Positions 31,231 to 43,900 of a stretch of DNA of 64,000 nucleotides are shown here, one piece after another. A model generated the notes under the pieces. The model searched no databases and was not told where the DNA came from. It was given only the letters and a program-made list of their open reading frames with translations. The stretch spans positions 562,501 to 626,500 of the forward strand of contig OZ025885.1 of assembly GCA_964019415.1 (NCBI GenBank), in the 5' to 3' direction. The translations under genes were made by a program, and so were the position numbers. The DNA is from Ianthella basta (Eukaryota > Porifera > Demospongiae > Verongiida > Ianthellidae). The number at the start of each line of letters is the position of its first letter. The first letter of the stretch is position 1.

Positions 31231-31379
31231 TTTGCGAACCAGCTGTTCTAAATATTATATAGGTACATCAGTGTAGACAATCATAGCGTATTTCTATTTA
31301 GTGATGCATTCAATATTATGAACATACTTAAACCACGTCATGTTTTCTATAGAAATTCATTTATGTTGCAATATTGCAA

Positions 31380-32314
31380 ATGGCCGCCGACAGACGTTGT
31401 CAGTTGATCGCCTGCCACACTGAGCAGAAACTGCAGATAGACTTGCCACACGGAAAAGTGAGGCTTTGTATTAAATGATCTTCAGTGTTGTGCCTACCTG
31501 TAGTAAGACATCACCAAGACACCACCCTACATGTTGTGACTTGTTCTATGATGTAGCATGATTGGCAGTGAAGTCATCACGGTGTTCATTATTAAAGTGC
31601 AGCAGAGTAGTCCAGTGCTTACTGCCGGCACCCATAGCGCAGTGTACTAAACTATGATGGAACCCCATACGTGGTAATCTGTATGGCCTAGTCTCACGTG
31701 ACTGGACTGATAGCATTGGCCAATGTAATGTTAGCCTGACCTACTCAGAGCCACTTCCAGCCATTAATACAGTGGAACCTGTTTAAGATGGTCACTGTGT
31801 AAGGCAGCCATCTTTCTAAAGCCACCAGTCTCCCTGGCCCCAAGTAGCACTAACATCGCACTAAAACATTGCAGTCTACCTCTGTAGAGCAACCACCTCT
31901 CTATAAAGGCCATTATCAGTGACCCACAAGTGGCCATCTTAGACAGGTTCCATTGTATTGCATAATGTCATACAAAATGGAGACTGGAAGTGGTCTGGCT
32001 TGAGACCAATGTTGTACTGTTAAAGCTCCTTTTTTGTGGGACAAAATATCGAGAATCGCTGTTTGGAAGGGTAATTTAGCAATTTATTTTGCAAATGGTT
32101 GCCTGGTTATTTGTATTAGTAACATATAAAATGTATTTGAATACTGCAAGTCTAAAGCATGAAATTGTTGCCAGAATATATTTTGCAACTGCTGACTGCC
32201 TTGCAAAGTTCGTGAAATAATGTCCTGCGACAATTAGAGCTTACATGTTATGTAGTGTGCAGTTATCACCTGCAGTTGTTTGTGAAATGTAAGGTAGCAC
32301 CTCTAGTCGTAATG

Positions 32315-32358
<44 letters not shown>

Positions 32359-33120
32359 ACGTGCAGTCTGTTGTGGTTGGCTGTGGACCTGAGACCCTCA
32401 TCAAGGACAAGCGCTGCTCCCGTTCACAGCTGGAGTTGACGGCTGACTGCTCCTCCAGAGAGGTGAAGGTGGTACAGCTTGGAGCGAACTCATCACCTGT
32501 TGGAGGGTCACTGCTGGCACAAGAAGAGGAGATGTTACTGGGGCAGTCGGGCACAATTGAACTGATTCCAGATGGTGACAAGTTCGTAGTGTTCTTCACC
32601 GATGAGGTGAGGAGTGACCCGAGGGAAGATGGTGAAGATGGGGCTCCACTGGCAAAGAGGAGGAAGACAGAGAGTGCAGGCAACACTGACCAGGCTAGGA
32701 GCAGAAGTGAAGGAAAGAGACACATTCAAATGACACTGACACAGCTTCGACCGGGCTCTGACCAATCAGGTGCCCCTGTGAGGTCAGGTGGTAGTCACAT
32801 GACTAGTTCTTGGAAGTGGATTGACTCAGTGATGATGTACACATTCGGTGTTGTGTCAGATGGTGACAATGATGGGTCTGTATCAGGGAAGGCGGCCATT
32901 TTTGACCTCGACTACACTCTTATATGCACCCAGAGTGTTAACAAGTTTGCCAAAGATGCTGAAGACTGGAAGTGGCTGTTCTCTTGTGTTCCCAACAAGC
33001 TTAGGGACCTGCAGCAGAAAGATGGCTACCGAACTGTGATTGTTTCAAACCAATTGGGACTCAAAGGCAAACCGGCAAAGGAGAGTGAGTTTAAGACAAA
33101 GTGTGAGGCCATCTTTAGAG
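31380..33120 (+). pseudogene. PNKP: Truncated PNKP copy (unit 3)
   Basis: Exon 1 31380-31457; exon 2 from 32367. It codes for the FHA domain, linker and first phosphatase motif, with a GKK to VNK change after it (CTQSVNKFAKD). PNKP homology ends near 33,120, and the frame reads on through the junction to a stop at 33,323. That C-terminal extension lies in the wrong frame for the membrane-protein exon it crosses. Its promoter with mL40 is intact, so an FHA-only product is possible. A (CTGT)n tract (about 32,310-32,358) forms the polypyrimidine tract of exon 2. Confidence 0.75.
31770..31955. mobile_element. TA-flanked MITE (unit 3)
   Basis: Full-length relative of the 8,537-8,723 element with the same CAGTGGAACCTG / inverted CAATGGAACCTG ends, in the same place in the PNKP intron. 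Confidence 0.7.
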
Positions 33121-33267
33121 TACAATGGCCTTACCTCTCAGTGTATAGTGCGTGTATGTTGTTTGATATGTACTGTGAGTGGGCATTGCAAGTTAAACTC
33201 ATTCTCCAACCTAAAGCCCATTCTCTATTCTGTGCACCCTTCCCCCCTCCCTCCCCCCACCCCACAG

Positions 33268-35681
33268 TGCAAGGTGTGTACGTCGGCTGTCAAACAGATC
33301 CACTCTCTCTGGTATTACGTTAATCATCCTTCTCTTCTACAAGTACCTCACTGACAGCATCTTCTTCTTCATGAGCTGCCTCAGATTACAGGATGGAGTG
33401 GACTATGTGAGAGCAATACATGTCATGTTTGGACTAGGGCTAGCTTACTCTCACTGTGCTTCCATGTTGTTTTACATAGTGTAAAAATGTTACACTTGGC
33501 AGAATGTGAGACTATGGTAGATTGGTGTACAGTGCTACAGATCAACTGAAGCTTCTGATCTTTAGTTCAGTTCATTCAGATTCTGCATCTGACTTGTGTC
33601 TGAAGTCCATCTGTCAAATCCAGGCACAGTGGTCTTAATTCTCAGTGTATAGTGTGTGTATGCTGTTTGATATGTACTCTGAGTGGGCATTGCAAATGTA
33701 AACTCATTCTCCAACCTGAACCTCACCTCACCTCTCTGCACCCTCCCTCCCTCCCTCCCCCTTCCCCCCAGGTAAACCGCTTCACTGGTCAGCCCTGCTT
33801 CTCTGCACCCCACGTGGAACTCTTTGTCTTCTCCATCTTGATCACCCTCAGCATTGTGGCCCCTCTTCCCTTCTTCTTCATGGTCATCACCTGCAAACAC
33901 TTTAAGGTATGTATGTGTGTGGGGAGTTCATGCCACTTCAGAAGGTAGTGTACTGTGCATAAAAACCAGCCAGCTCAAACAGGCACCACATTCTCTGTGT
34001 CTTCTTTCCCCTCTCCATTCTCTCTCCCTCTCTGTTCTCATTTCCCTGTCTTCATCTCCCTTCCTTCACTCTCTTTCCCTCTCCATCACCCTTTCCCCCT
34101 CTCCCTCTCCATCTCCCTCTCTCTCTCCCTTACTTCTATAGCGCACAATGCACTTCAGTGATGCCCTGTCAAAGGGGATGCGTGTCCGATTTCGCTGGTA
34201 TGCTGCTTGGGACATCCTGAGGAGGGTCCTCTTTGTAGTTGTGGCACTCCTTCCCGGTATCATCATTCCACATCGTTTGGTGAGCGTGCTCTGTGTGGTG
34301 TAGCCATTTTAAAATCCTGGCTGTGTTGTCATGGATACCCCAGTATGCAGTTGTTTTCACTTGCCATGCAATCTGTAGTTTATGTACATGTTTGTAATGC
34401 CTGTATGTTAGGTGTATATTTAATACGTTCCAACTTTGCATGAGTCCTATACATTGCCACTACATACACATTTATATACAGTTTCTACATATGTGCAGTT
34501 TCCACTGTCCTTTGCCACCCATCTGCTATAATTTATTCAGTTGACTGTGGTTTGGTATGAGACCATGTCTTGGTGCACTGGTGCACTTTGCTCAATATCA
34601 GGGATAAAACTTGTAATCTGCAGTTGCTAAGTCCACACACAGGCTCAGCTGTGTTTAACTGTCGCTTGCTTACTTCTGCAGCTTTTGCTTAGTCTCTGTG
34701 AGATAATGCTTTTGGTTCACTGTTTGTCTCACCTCACCCTCTCTCCCTCCCCTCTCCTCTCCCTCCTCAATTCCCACTTGTCTCCCTTTCCCCCACAGCT
34801 CACCCTGCTGTTCTTTGAGGTTGTGATGTTGGTGGTGCACTGTCTCTCCAAGCCGTATGAGGCGAAGTGGATTAATGTTGTAGAAGCACTCATCCTACTG
34901 GACCTCTTTGTTGCCACGGCAGCCATCTTGCAGCGACAGGACCGTTACATTCCGAGGTGGCTCGGTAGTGTGGTGGTGATACTACCGTTTGTGTATGCTG
35001 TTGCAGTGGGAACCTACTTGGTGGGGAAGTACTTATGGTGAGTTGCATGGACTGCAGTAGGGTGCTTATAAGGGAATCTGGTACCAACAGGATTGAGACA
35101 GCCATTTTTAGTGAAGTGTATATTCATGTACGTACGTAGCTATGTTCAGCTGAAACTGTATGCATATAAATATTCTTAAGCGTAAACACAGCTAGGCCGT
35201 TGGAAGAGGGCCACGTTTGAAGACAGGCACAATGAGAGAAGGCTAAGTCCAAAGTCCTCTTGGCAACGCGTCGACAAGACACAACTGGTGTCATTACTGT
35301 CCATAGAGCTGCAAAGAAAGTGGCGCTGTCGGAAATCGAACCCAGGACTTTAGTTCCCAGTGCTCTAGCCACTGAGCTACGACGCCGATCTTGTGTACAT
35401 GTAAAGCATGCATTATACTGTGTGGATATGTTTAGTACTGTTCCACCTAACATATGTTTCAACTCACAGTGCGTATATCCACCTAGTTCCTTCCATTTCT
35501 TTATGTATGTATCCAATGTACTTTATCACACAGGGCCCACTGCCTTGCTGCAAAGTGGAAGGAGAGGCTGTCAGTCTTTCTCTCTCCTACAAACTGGAAG
35601 CCACCATTCCCAAGCAGGTCTGGAGCAGATGAGGAAGACCGATCTGCCTTCTATGCCAGTCATTTATTGAATGAAAGTTGA
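33268..35681 (+). pseudogene. Membrane-protein 3' exons with tail frameshift (unit 4)
   Basis: Exons 33268-33406, 33772-33906, 34142-34279, 34799-35037 and from 35534. The first four are intact. The last carries the same extra T as unit 2, giving TGA at 35679-35681 and removing about the last 40 residues of the tail. No upstream exon. Whether the truncated tail is tolerated cannot be judged. Confidence 0.6.
35176..35386 (-). mobile_element. tRNA-derived SINE (unit 4)
   Basis: Copy of the unit 2 element, with the same A-box and B-box-like segments. Confidence 0.6.
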
Positions 35682-36554
35682 TGAGTTGCCATGGTTACCA
35701 CGGATGGCTCCTCGTGTATCTCGGACTACACGTACTGGCAATTGGGACAGACATGCTCTGTTCCAGGAGTCTCTTTTGAGCCATGATGATGAAGACTAGC
35801 TGTATCATTTAATGTAACTACATTTCATTTAAGATTTTCTGTTTTTGTATTGCGTTATTCTGAATGGTAGACAATTTGCCTTGCTGTACAACAGAGAACA
35901 GGTGCTCTTTAATTTCCTTTCTATTTTGATGAACTACACATACCACAGGCCCATATGCACCATGCAGTTTAATGCTGGCAGTAATACATTGCAGGTATTT
36001 GTATGCATGATCACATGACAGATTGTATGATGATGTGATGTAATCAATGCTGCCGACCATGCATTGGATAATACTATATGTACCACAGTCATGGTACTGA
36101 CTGCACTAGCTATAGCTAAATAAGCATGCATGCGTTCTGACAGGTAGCTATATAGCTTTATAGCACATCCATACAGTGAAACCTGTCTGTCTAGATCTGT
36201 CATATTGAGGTAGATTTAGCTATACAGTGTGTACAGAAGAGCTTGCTCTACAGAGGTGTAGCTAGCTAGCTAAAGGTGCTGTTGGGTATTCTCTGCATGG
36301 ACCTTAGCTAGCTCTGGATGCAGGGGGTTAGCTAGGAGGCCATAGCAAATCAAGTGGGCCTGGTGGGTGCATTCATTGTAGCTACATTTTGAGTGACCAC
36401 ATTCTTTAATGACAGGTCTCATGTAGCTATCTATACAATTGCATACATGTAGCTATAGCTAGCTATCCTTCAACCAATGTCCAGTTCCACAGAACCAGGT
36501 TGGAAGTACTCAGCAACATCATGTTCACTGGTCAGTTCAACTACATATAAAGCT

Positions 36555-36892
36555 AGCTAGTGAGTGCATGTGTGTAGACCAGCTAGCTAGCGAGTGCATG
36601 TGTGTAGACCGGTTAGCTAGCGAGTGCATGTGTGTAGACCGGTTAGCTAGTGAGTGCATGTGTGTAGACCGGTTAGCTAGTGAGTGCATGTGTAGACCGT
36701 CTAGCCAGTGAGTGCATGTGTGTAGACCGGTTAGCTAGTGAGTGCATGTGTAGACTGGCTAGCTAGTGAGTGCATGTGTGTAGACCGGCTAGCTAGTGAG
36801 TGCATGTGTGTAGACCGACCAGCCAGTGAGTGCATGTGTGTAGACCGGCTAGCTAGTGAGTGCATGTGTGTAGACCGGCTAGCTAGCTAGCG
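36555..36892. repeat. 30-bp minisatellite, about 11 units (unit 4)
   Basis: Same order of unit variants as in unit 2, as expected for the recent duplication. Confidence 0.95.
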
Positions 36893-37092
36893 AGAGCACA
36901 CACACGTATGTGGTCCTACTAACTAGCTATGGCTATCCACTAAACCGCAGTCTGGTCACGCAAGCCTGCACCGGCCACACACCACTAGCTCCACAGTGTA
37001 CGTACTTACCTAGCACGTGCATACGTATGCACGTGTGCAGTTGTGTACAAAAACCTGGAAGGGGGTTCCCCGGCTGTTCCTCAAGACTAAAG

Positions 37093-39221
37093 ATGGCTGT
37101 CAGTAGCGACGAGGCGGTTTTGGGAAAGTTCCACCCAAAGTGTGGGAATGACGCGACATTGAGCGAGGACAGGCGAACTGCGAGTGGTGGAATTAGGTAT
37201 GGGAATAGCCTTGCATTCTCAAGCGACCCCATTCCAAAAGAACTGAAGTTTTCAGTCAAGATTTTACAGAAGGGCAAAGTACATGTAAGTCCGATCAGTG
37301 CAGCCTCCATCCCTCACACATTAGACGCACCTTACATGGCTGGAGGTGCTGTGCATGTAATCCACTGCTGCCTATTGTATACTGTGATGACGTAGAAGGG
37401 ATGTAGCTAGCATGGTTCACACAAGGAGCTGGAGAGAGTGTTGAAGTGATTAAAGTGTTGTTTGATTGATTCAGTATGCTGAATCTCCTGTACTGATGTA
37501 CTCATTAGTTGTGGGTGATGTGAAGTAGTCAGTGATGTCTTTGCACTTCTCACCACTACTCATCAGTCATTCCTTTGAGTTTCCATCTCTCAACGTACAG
37601 CTAGCTACACTGTGTTAATCAATGCTCATATACTTACACTACATCTCTATACATGTATGTACTGTCTGTCAGACTACATAAAGCCATTCAATAGTGTCCC
37701 TTGTACTGTGGACTACAGTATTGGTCCCATGTGTATACTGTGTCAGTTGTTGAGATGTTAGTTTGATGTGATAATACATCTAGTGTGCTGTGTTGTCTGG
37801 ATGTTCAATTGCAGTTTCTTCGTATTGGTGTCACAACCAAAAGTCCAGACAGTGGACCACTGCCACAGGAGTTGAGTGACATTGAGAAGAGTGACCAGTA
37901 CTGGTTTGCCGTGAGTAGGAATAGTGGTGACTGTATAGTACGTCACAAGGGACAGAAGAGAGTACTGCAGTGGGACCTGGATGACTCACCAGGCAACACA
38001 TTTGGTGTTGCTGTGTTGGAGAAAGGAGAGCTCCATTTCTACCACAATGGGAGGGACTTTGGTGTGGCATGGGAGGGGCTACCCACAGACAAACCATTGT
38101 GGGGATTTGTGCGCCTAGATAGTGGGTGGAAGGTGAAGACAAACTACATGATTGCAAAGGGTGAGGCTGTGACGTGTGGTGACGTTGTGTGTGGTGTGAT
38201 TGATGTTTGTCAGTCTTCCATTTGTACATGTTATTGTCACTTGTACTTTATACACTTCACTTGGCTGTTGTGACAGATATTGCTTCATACATTCCATTGC
38301 GTCATCATCCATTTCATGTGAGTGTAAATGACAGAGCCTCTGTTGGATACACACATGTTGTACATCCCACCTACAGGCCACTCCCAGGACTATGCTGGGA
38401 AGACATTCCTCTTTGTGGAGAGGCCACCTGAGGGACTGGTCTGCGCTGTGTGTCAGGCACTATCACACGACCCAGTGCAGGCCAACTGTTGTGGAAATGT
38501 GTACTGTGCAAGGTGCATCGAGAAGTGGAAGACCAGATCTAAATCCTGCCCCACGTGCAGGAGCACAGAGCAGTCTGAGCGACCTTTCACTGTTTTTGAA
38601 GACAGGAGAGCGTACCGTGATGTCCGGTGCCTAGCTGTGCATTGCCCCAATCAGTGTGACAAGAAAATTGAACTTTCTGAAGTACAGAATCACCTCACAT
38701 CAGACAACGGCTGCCCATTCCAGGTTGTGGACTGTGGCAACAAGTGCGGACACAAGGACATGCGAGTTGCTGTGAAGAAGCACATGACATCCGAGTGTCG
38801 TCTGCGTCGTAAGAAGTGCCAGTACTGCCCTCTCGTCTCAACTTATGAACAAGTCACTGGAGCTCACTTGAAGGAGTGCCCTAGCTACCCTCTCAACTGC
38901 CCTAACAAGTGCGGTGCTCAGGGTCTTACTCGTAGCACTGTCCCCGCCCACCGCAAGGTGTGTCCACTCCAGCAAGTGGAGTGTGAGTACAAGCGCTTTG
39001 GCTGTGCTGTAGTCCTGCTGAGGAAGGAAGTGGAGGGACATCTGCAGACATCAGTGCAGGCCCACCTCCAACAGACCAAGAGGAGACTGGAACAGATGGA
39101 GGAGAGGGCAGAGAAGCAGGAGACACAGCTCAGGGAAGAGAGAGCTAAGCGCCAGCTGATGGAGACACGACTCAAAGAGGTGGAGGCTACATTGGCTCGT
39201 TTCATGGCCAGAATGGACTGA
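37093..39221 (+). CDS. NHR-RING-TRAF zinc finger protein (unit 4)
   Basis: Exons 37093-37284, 37815-38160 and 38377-39221; 460 aa. The protein is identical to the unit 2 copy as far as read; a silent change near 38,970 separates them. Intact. Confidence 0.85.
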
Positions 39222-39635
39222 CTAGAATAGTGTGGCAAAGTTTTTTTGAAGATGTAATGTATCATTGCTCACACTGTACATAGTTGTGTGTATACATCAA
39301 GTATTGTAGGTTTGTAGTTGACCTGATATTTTTCACTTTCCCATGTAGTCTAGATCTGTAGCTTTTGTTGCTTTTTGTAGAATGCAGTACAGTGTAAATA
39401 GTGATTGAATCATTAATTGTTGCTGGATTATATAAAACTATGAGGTAAACATAGCTGATCGAGGTGCCATCAATTGCAAGTGCATGCATAATTTAAATTA
39501 TACAAAAAATGAAGACCAAGGTAGATTTTCAAGCATAGCTTAAAGTGCTATGCATTGCGCAAGTCATACACGTACCATACATGAGATGACACAAATATAT
39601 ATTGACATAACAGTTGATCCTCTCAGCAGTCGTGT

Positions 39636-40202
39636 TCAGTAGTCTGCGTTCTCTGGTGGTTGGTAGTCTGCAATGGGAGGTGTGTGGGTGGGTCCCGTTC
39701 GCACAAATGGTAGAATGTCTGTCCTCAGCTGTGTCGCCTGCAGGTACAGGGGAAGGGAGAGACGTCTGAGCTCTCTCAGCGACTTCTTCCTGCTCTCCAC
39801 CATCCCTCGCAGTCGTACGTGTTCCTGCTTCTGCTGCTCCATCGTGTACCGCGTCCACTCCTTCACTAGGAGATGGCGCTTTTCTGCCTCTTCCGCGCTT
39901 ATCTTTGGTGGGGGGCGCTTACGCATTGGGTTGAGCATTTCTGGGTCAAGAGGCTCTCCTCGTCTCGCTACCTTCATGAGCGCTTCGTGATAGGCTTTCT
40001 CCGCCTCTAATTTCTTCAACTGTTCCTTGCGCATCTCACGTTGGAGGTCCTTCTTGCTCTTCTTTTGTTTCTTTGCCTTTTTCGTCTTGCTTCGAGCAAG
40101 AACTAAGGAAAAAGGGATGTTCTGACGCAAACTCCGTCCGTACCAGTTCCACGCTGTGCATTGGTCCAGCAACACTCTGCAAAAGAGATTTCTAGCGGCC
40201 AT
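39636..40202 (-). CDS. MRPL40: Mitochondrial ribosomal protein mL40 (unit 4)
   Basis: 188 aa, identical to the unit 2 copy, with the LINE 32 bp upstream of the start. Intact frame. Confidence 0.8.
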   Translation of the reverse strand: MAARNLFCRVLLDQCTAWNWYGRSLRQNIPFSLVLARSKTKKAKKQKKSKKDLQREMRKEQLKKLEAEKAYHEALMKVARRGEPLDPEMLNPMRKRPPPKISAEEAEKRHLLVKEWTRYTMEQQKQEHVRLRGMVESRKKSLRELRRLSLPLYLQATQLRTDILPFVRTGPTHTPPIADYQPPENADY

Positions 40203-40236
40203 TATGCAAACCAGCGGTGCCAAATATTATATAGAA

Positions 40237-40959
40237 ATGGTGTGCTGCGAGATTTGTGAAGGATGGTCTCACATCAGATGCCTGGGAATGAAAGAGGATG
40301 CCGGAGTGATGGAGGGGAAATCCTTTGTTTGCTATTTTTGCTTGTCTGCTTGTCTGGTGCAATTGCGCAAAGAAGTAGGGGGGTTGAGGGAAGAAATGAG
40401 CATGATGAAGAGTGAAATGGATGAAATGAGAGTGGAGAATGAGAGATTGAGAGGCCTGGGCTTAGGAGGGTCCCAGAGAGAGGAGGTGTTGGAGTGTATG
40501 ACACAGAGTGAAGGGGTGACAGGTGATAAGGTGGAAAAGATGGTAGTGTCAGATGAGCGAGAGAAACAGGCAACATGCCTACAGAGATCTGGTCAGGAAA
40601 GTAGTGAGAGGCAAAATGACTGTGGGGGGAACAGTCCAAAGAGTGTAGGAAGGGAGAAGTCAGCCAAATATGTTTCAGGGGTGCGAAAAGTGTGGGGAAC
40701 CCGGAAGAGAGAGTCCTGCAATGAAATTGCGAAGGAGATGGTCAGGGTAGTGGGGAAGATGTCTTCTAGGTTCTTCATTAGTAAGCACGTGGGTCAGTGG
40801 AAGGAAAAGAAGGTGTGGTGGTTTGTTGTGAAAGCCCAAGAGAGAGATCTATTGACATTGGATGAGCAGTGGAAGCATAAGTATTGGCGGTGGCAGAAAG
40901 TTGGAAGAGGGGAGCGTGAGTTTTTAGCGATGGAACCTGTGTCGGAGGGGCACAGGTGA
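40237..40959 (+). CDS. LINE ORF1 (unit 4)
   Basis: 240 aa, identical to unit 2: half PHD finger plus coiled coil, open upstream into host sequence. Confidence 0.65.
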   Translation: MVCCEICEGWSHIRCLGMKEDAGVMEGKSFVCYFCLSACLVQLRKEVGGLREEMSMMKSEMDEMRVENERLRGLGLGGSQREEVLECMTQSEGVTGDKVEKMVVSDEREKQATCLQRSGQESSERQNDCGGNSPKSVGREKSAKYVSGVRKVWGTRKRESCNEIAKEMVRVVGKMSSRFFISKHVGQWKEKKVWWFVVKAQERDLLTLDEQWKHKYWRWQKVGRGEREFLAMEPVSEGHR

Positions 40960-43900
40960 AAGCTACTGGTGAGGTGGCAGGGGGAGGGGAAGAAGAGGGA
41001 TTGTTTGCAGATGTTGGGACCAGAGGTGAGGGGAGGTTGAGTATGATGTGTTGGAATGTTTGTGGGTGGGGAAGAGGTGGTGGTGAAATGGAGAAAATGA
41101 GGGAAGGGCATGATATGAGGGCAAAGGTGATAGATTTCTACAAGCCAGATGTGGTGGCATTGGTGGAAACTTGGTTGAGGGGAGAGGAGGAGATTGCTGT
41201 GGAAGGATATAGGTGGTTTGGGCGGAATAGAAGAAACCTCCATAGGAAGGCAGTGAGGGGTTCAGGTGGGGTTGGTCTGTTGGTTCGTGAAGAGGTGCTG
41301 GAGAAGTGGGCAGTGGAAGTCATAGACGCAGACATTGAGGATATTCTATGGGTGAAGTTAAGTCAAGGGAATGAAGACACTCTGATATTGGCAGCATGCT
41401 ACATCCCACCTGAGTCCTCAAGCCGGGGACAGGGGGCAGAGGAAACCCTCCAGCTGCTATCTGAACAGGTGGCAAAGTTTTGCTCACAGGGGCCTCTGAT
41501 AATCTGTGGAGATTTCAACGCTAGATGTGGGGAACTTAATACAGACAGGGATGGCATCCCTCCTAGAAAAGTGATTGATGGGGTGAAGAACAGTCAAGGC
41601 GAAGCATTGGTGGACTTCCTCCGAAGTACAAGTATGACAGAGGTGAATGGGAGGAAGGGAAGGGATGCATTCACTTGTGTCTCTGGCAAGGGATGTTCAG
41701 TGGTCGACTACTGCCTGGTCAGCAAGGAGAATTTCCATATCATTGAAAATTTCAAGGTGACAACCATGTCAGAGAGTGTGGAGGAGATGGATTGCAGAGG
41801 GGTGGTCACTAGAACACCTGACCACTCCCTTATGAGCTGGGAGGTTGCAACTGACTGGGTTAGTGGGATGGAAGAAGGCAAGGAGGAAGGTGAACTTAAA
41901 GATGGCATGGTAAAGCGGTACGCGGTCCCAGAGGGATACTTGGAAGGTGAGGTGGAGAGGGTGAGGTTGTTGACGGATAAAGTGGAAACAGCAGGGAATG
42001 ACCAGGAAGTGATTGATGAAATATACGGAGAATTGACAGAGATGATGAGACAGGGATTGGTAGAGATGAAGGTGAAGAGAGGTAAAGGTGGGCAACCATG
42101 GTTCACCAAAGAGATTGCCAAACTGAGGAAGGCTTTCCACAGGGCAGAGAGAGAGTGGTTGGAGTGTAATGGTAGTGATGCAAAGAGGGGGAAAAGGAGA
42201 GACTATGTTGAGAAGAGAAGGGAATATAAGAAAGCAGTGAGTAGAGCGAAGAGAAGTTTTGATGAAAGCAGACGAAATGAACTGGATAGAGTGATAAGAA
42301 ATCCTAAGAAGTGGTGGAGAATGGCAAGAAAGCTGGGCTTGACAAACGGTAAAAAAAAGAGGAGTGACATTGGTAAGGTATATGATGAGCTGGGTGTGGT
42401 GAGACAGGGTAAGGAAGCCGTAGGGGTATGGAAGAGATACTTTCAAAATGTGTTGAATGAGGGGGGAAGATCAGAGGTTCAGGGAGATGAAGGGGGAGAA
42501 GAGGTAAATGGGGGGAATGAATTGTTAAATGAAGATGTGACAAGAGAAGAAGTGAAGCAGGCTTTGGACACTTTGAAGCGGAAAGCAGCCCCTGGGAGTG
42601 ATAGGCTAACGGCTGAAATGGTATGCAGTGATGTCCTGGTGGATTTTTGGTGTAGCCTCTTCAGTTGGTGCTGGAAGAATGGGATGGTTCCCTCGGAATG
42701 GCGAAGAAGCACCGTGGTCCCCATACCAAAGAGGAGTAGAAGTGGGGTATGCAAGACAGAGGATTTCCGGGGCATTTCATTACTGCCAGTTGCTTATAAG
42801 GCGATGTGCAGTATTGCTCAGAATAGGTTGGTGCATGTAGTTGAAGAAAGGAAGCTGGTGGCAGAGGAGCAGGGAGGGTTTAGAAAAGGAAGAGGGTGCA
42901 GAGATCAGTTAATGACTTTGGTATTATTGGGGCAGGTGAAAGCAGTGACAAAGACAGGGATGTTTGCCAGTTTTATTGACTTTAAGAAGGCATATGACAG
43001 GGTGGACAGAGGGAAGTTGTGGAGGTGTTTAGAGGGAATGGGGTTAGGAGGTCGCCTCTCAGCTTTCCTAAAGGCAGTTTATGAGGATGTGAGTTGTGAA
43101 GTGAAGGTGGGAGAGGGACGAAGTGAACCTTTCAAAGTAACATGTGGGTTGAGACAGGGATGCATCCTTTCGCCACTGTTATTCTCCTTGTATATCAATT
43201 CACTGATAACTAAGCTGAAAGAGGCAGGAGTGGGGGTAAAGTGCAGGGGTCAGCTAATCTCAGTGTTGTTGTATGCAGATGACGCAGTGATTCTTGCAGA
43301 GGATGAAAAATCTATGAAGCATGGGTTGAACACATTAGTAGAATGGTGTAATGAATGGTCAGTTGAAGTGAATGTGGAAAAATGCGGGGTAATGCATGTG
43401 AGAAGGACAGGTATGAAAAGGACGGAGGAGAAGTTTGATGTTGGAGGTGAAGAGATTGCAGTGGTGCAGGAGTACAAGTATCTTGGGTGTGTGATTGATG
43501 AGCACCTGCAAGGTACGAGAATGGTGGAGGAGAGAGGAAAGGCGGGAGCAAGAGCACTAAGTGACTGGCTCAGAAGGTGCAGGGCCACTGTGGGGGAAGT
43601 GAGAGGAGCTACCTTTGTGAGGCTGATGGAATCTCTCGTTGAGTCTGTGCTATTGTATGGGGCAGAGGTATGGGGTTGTGGAGCACAACTCGGGCCAGTT
43701 GAAAATGTGCAGATGCGGGCGGCAAGAATCTTTTTAGGGGTGGGGAGACTACACCCTTTGGTCTCCCTGCAATTTGAGATGAACATGCTACCAATGAAAT
43801 GGGTGGCAATGAAGAGAAGTATTGAGTTCTGGGTACAGGTAATGAGGATGACTGATGGCAGGTTATTGAAAGTTGTGATGCTTGAAGCCTTGGAAGTAGG

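Larger units (their letters stand above)
22931..33120 (+). repeat. Tandem duplication unit 3
   Basis: Same gene order without the LINE. The left junction is shorter than at units 2 and 4, going from CATCTTTAGAGTATG straight into TTGTTTGATATG. Intergenic stretches (25,812-26,548 and 30,155-30,657) match unit 1. Confidence 0.8.

Noticed and set aside
32361..33323. 320-aa PNKP-membrane protein fusion
   Set aside because: The frame crosses the junction but is out of phase with the membrane exon's hydrophobic reading frame, so it does not encode those segments.
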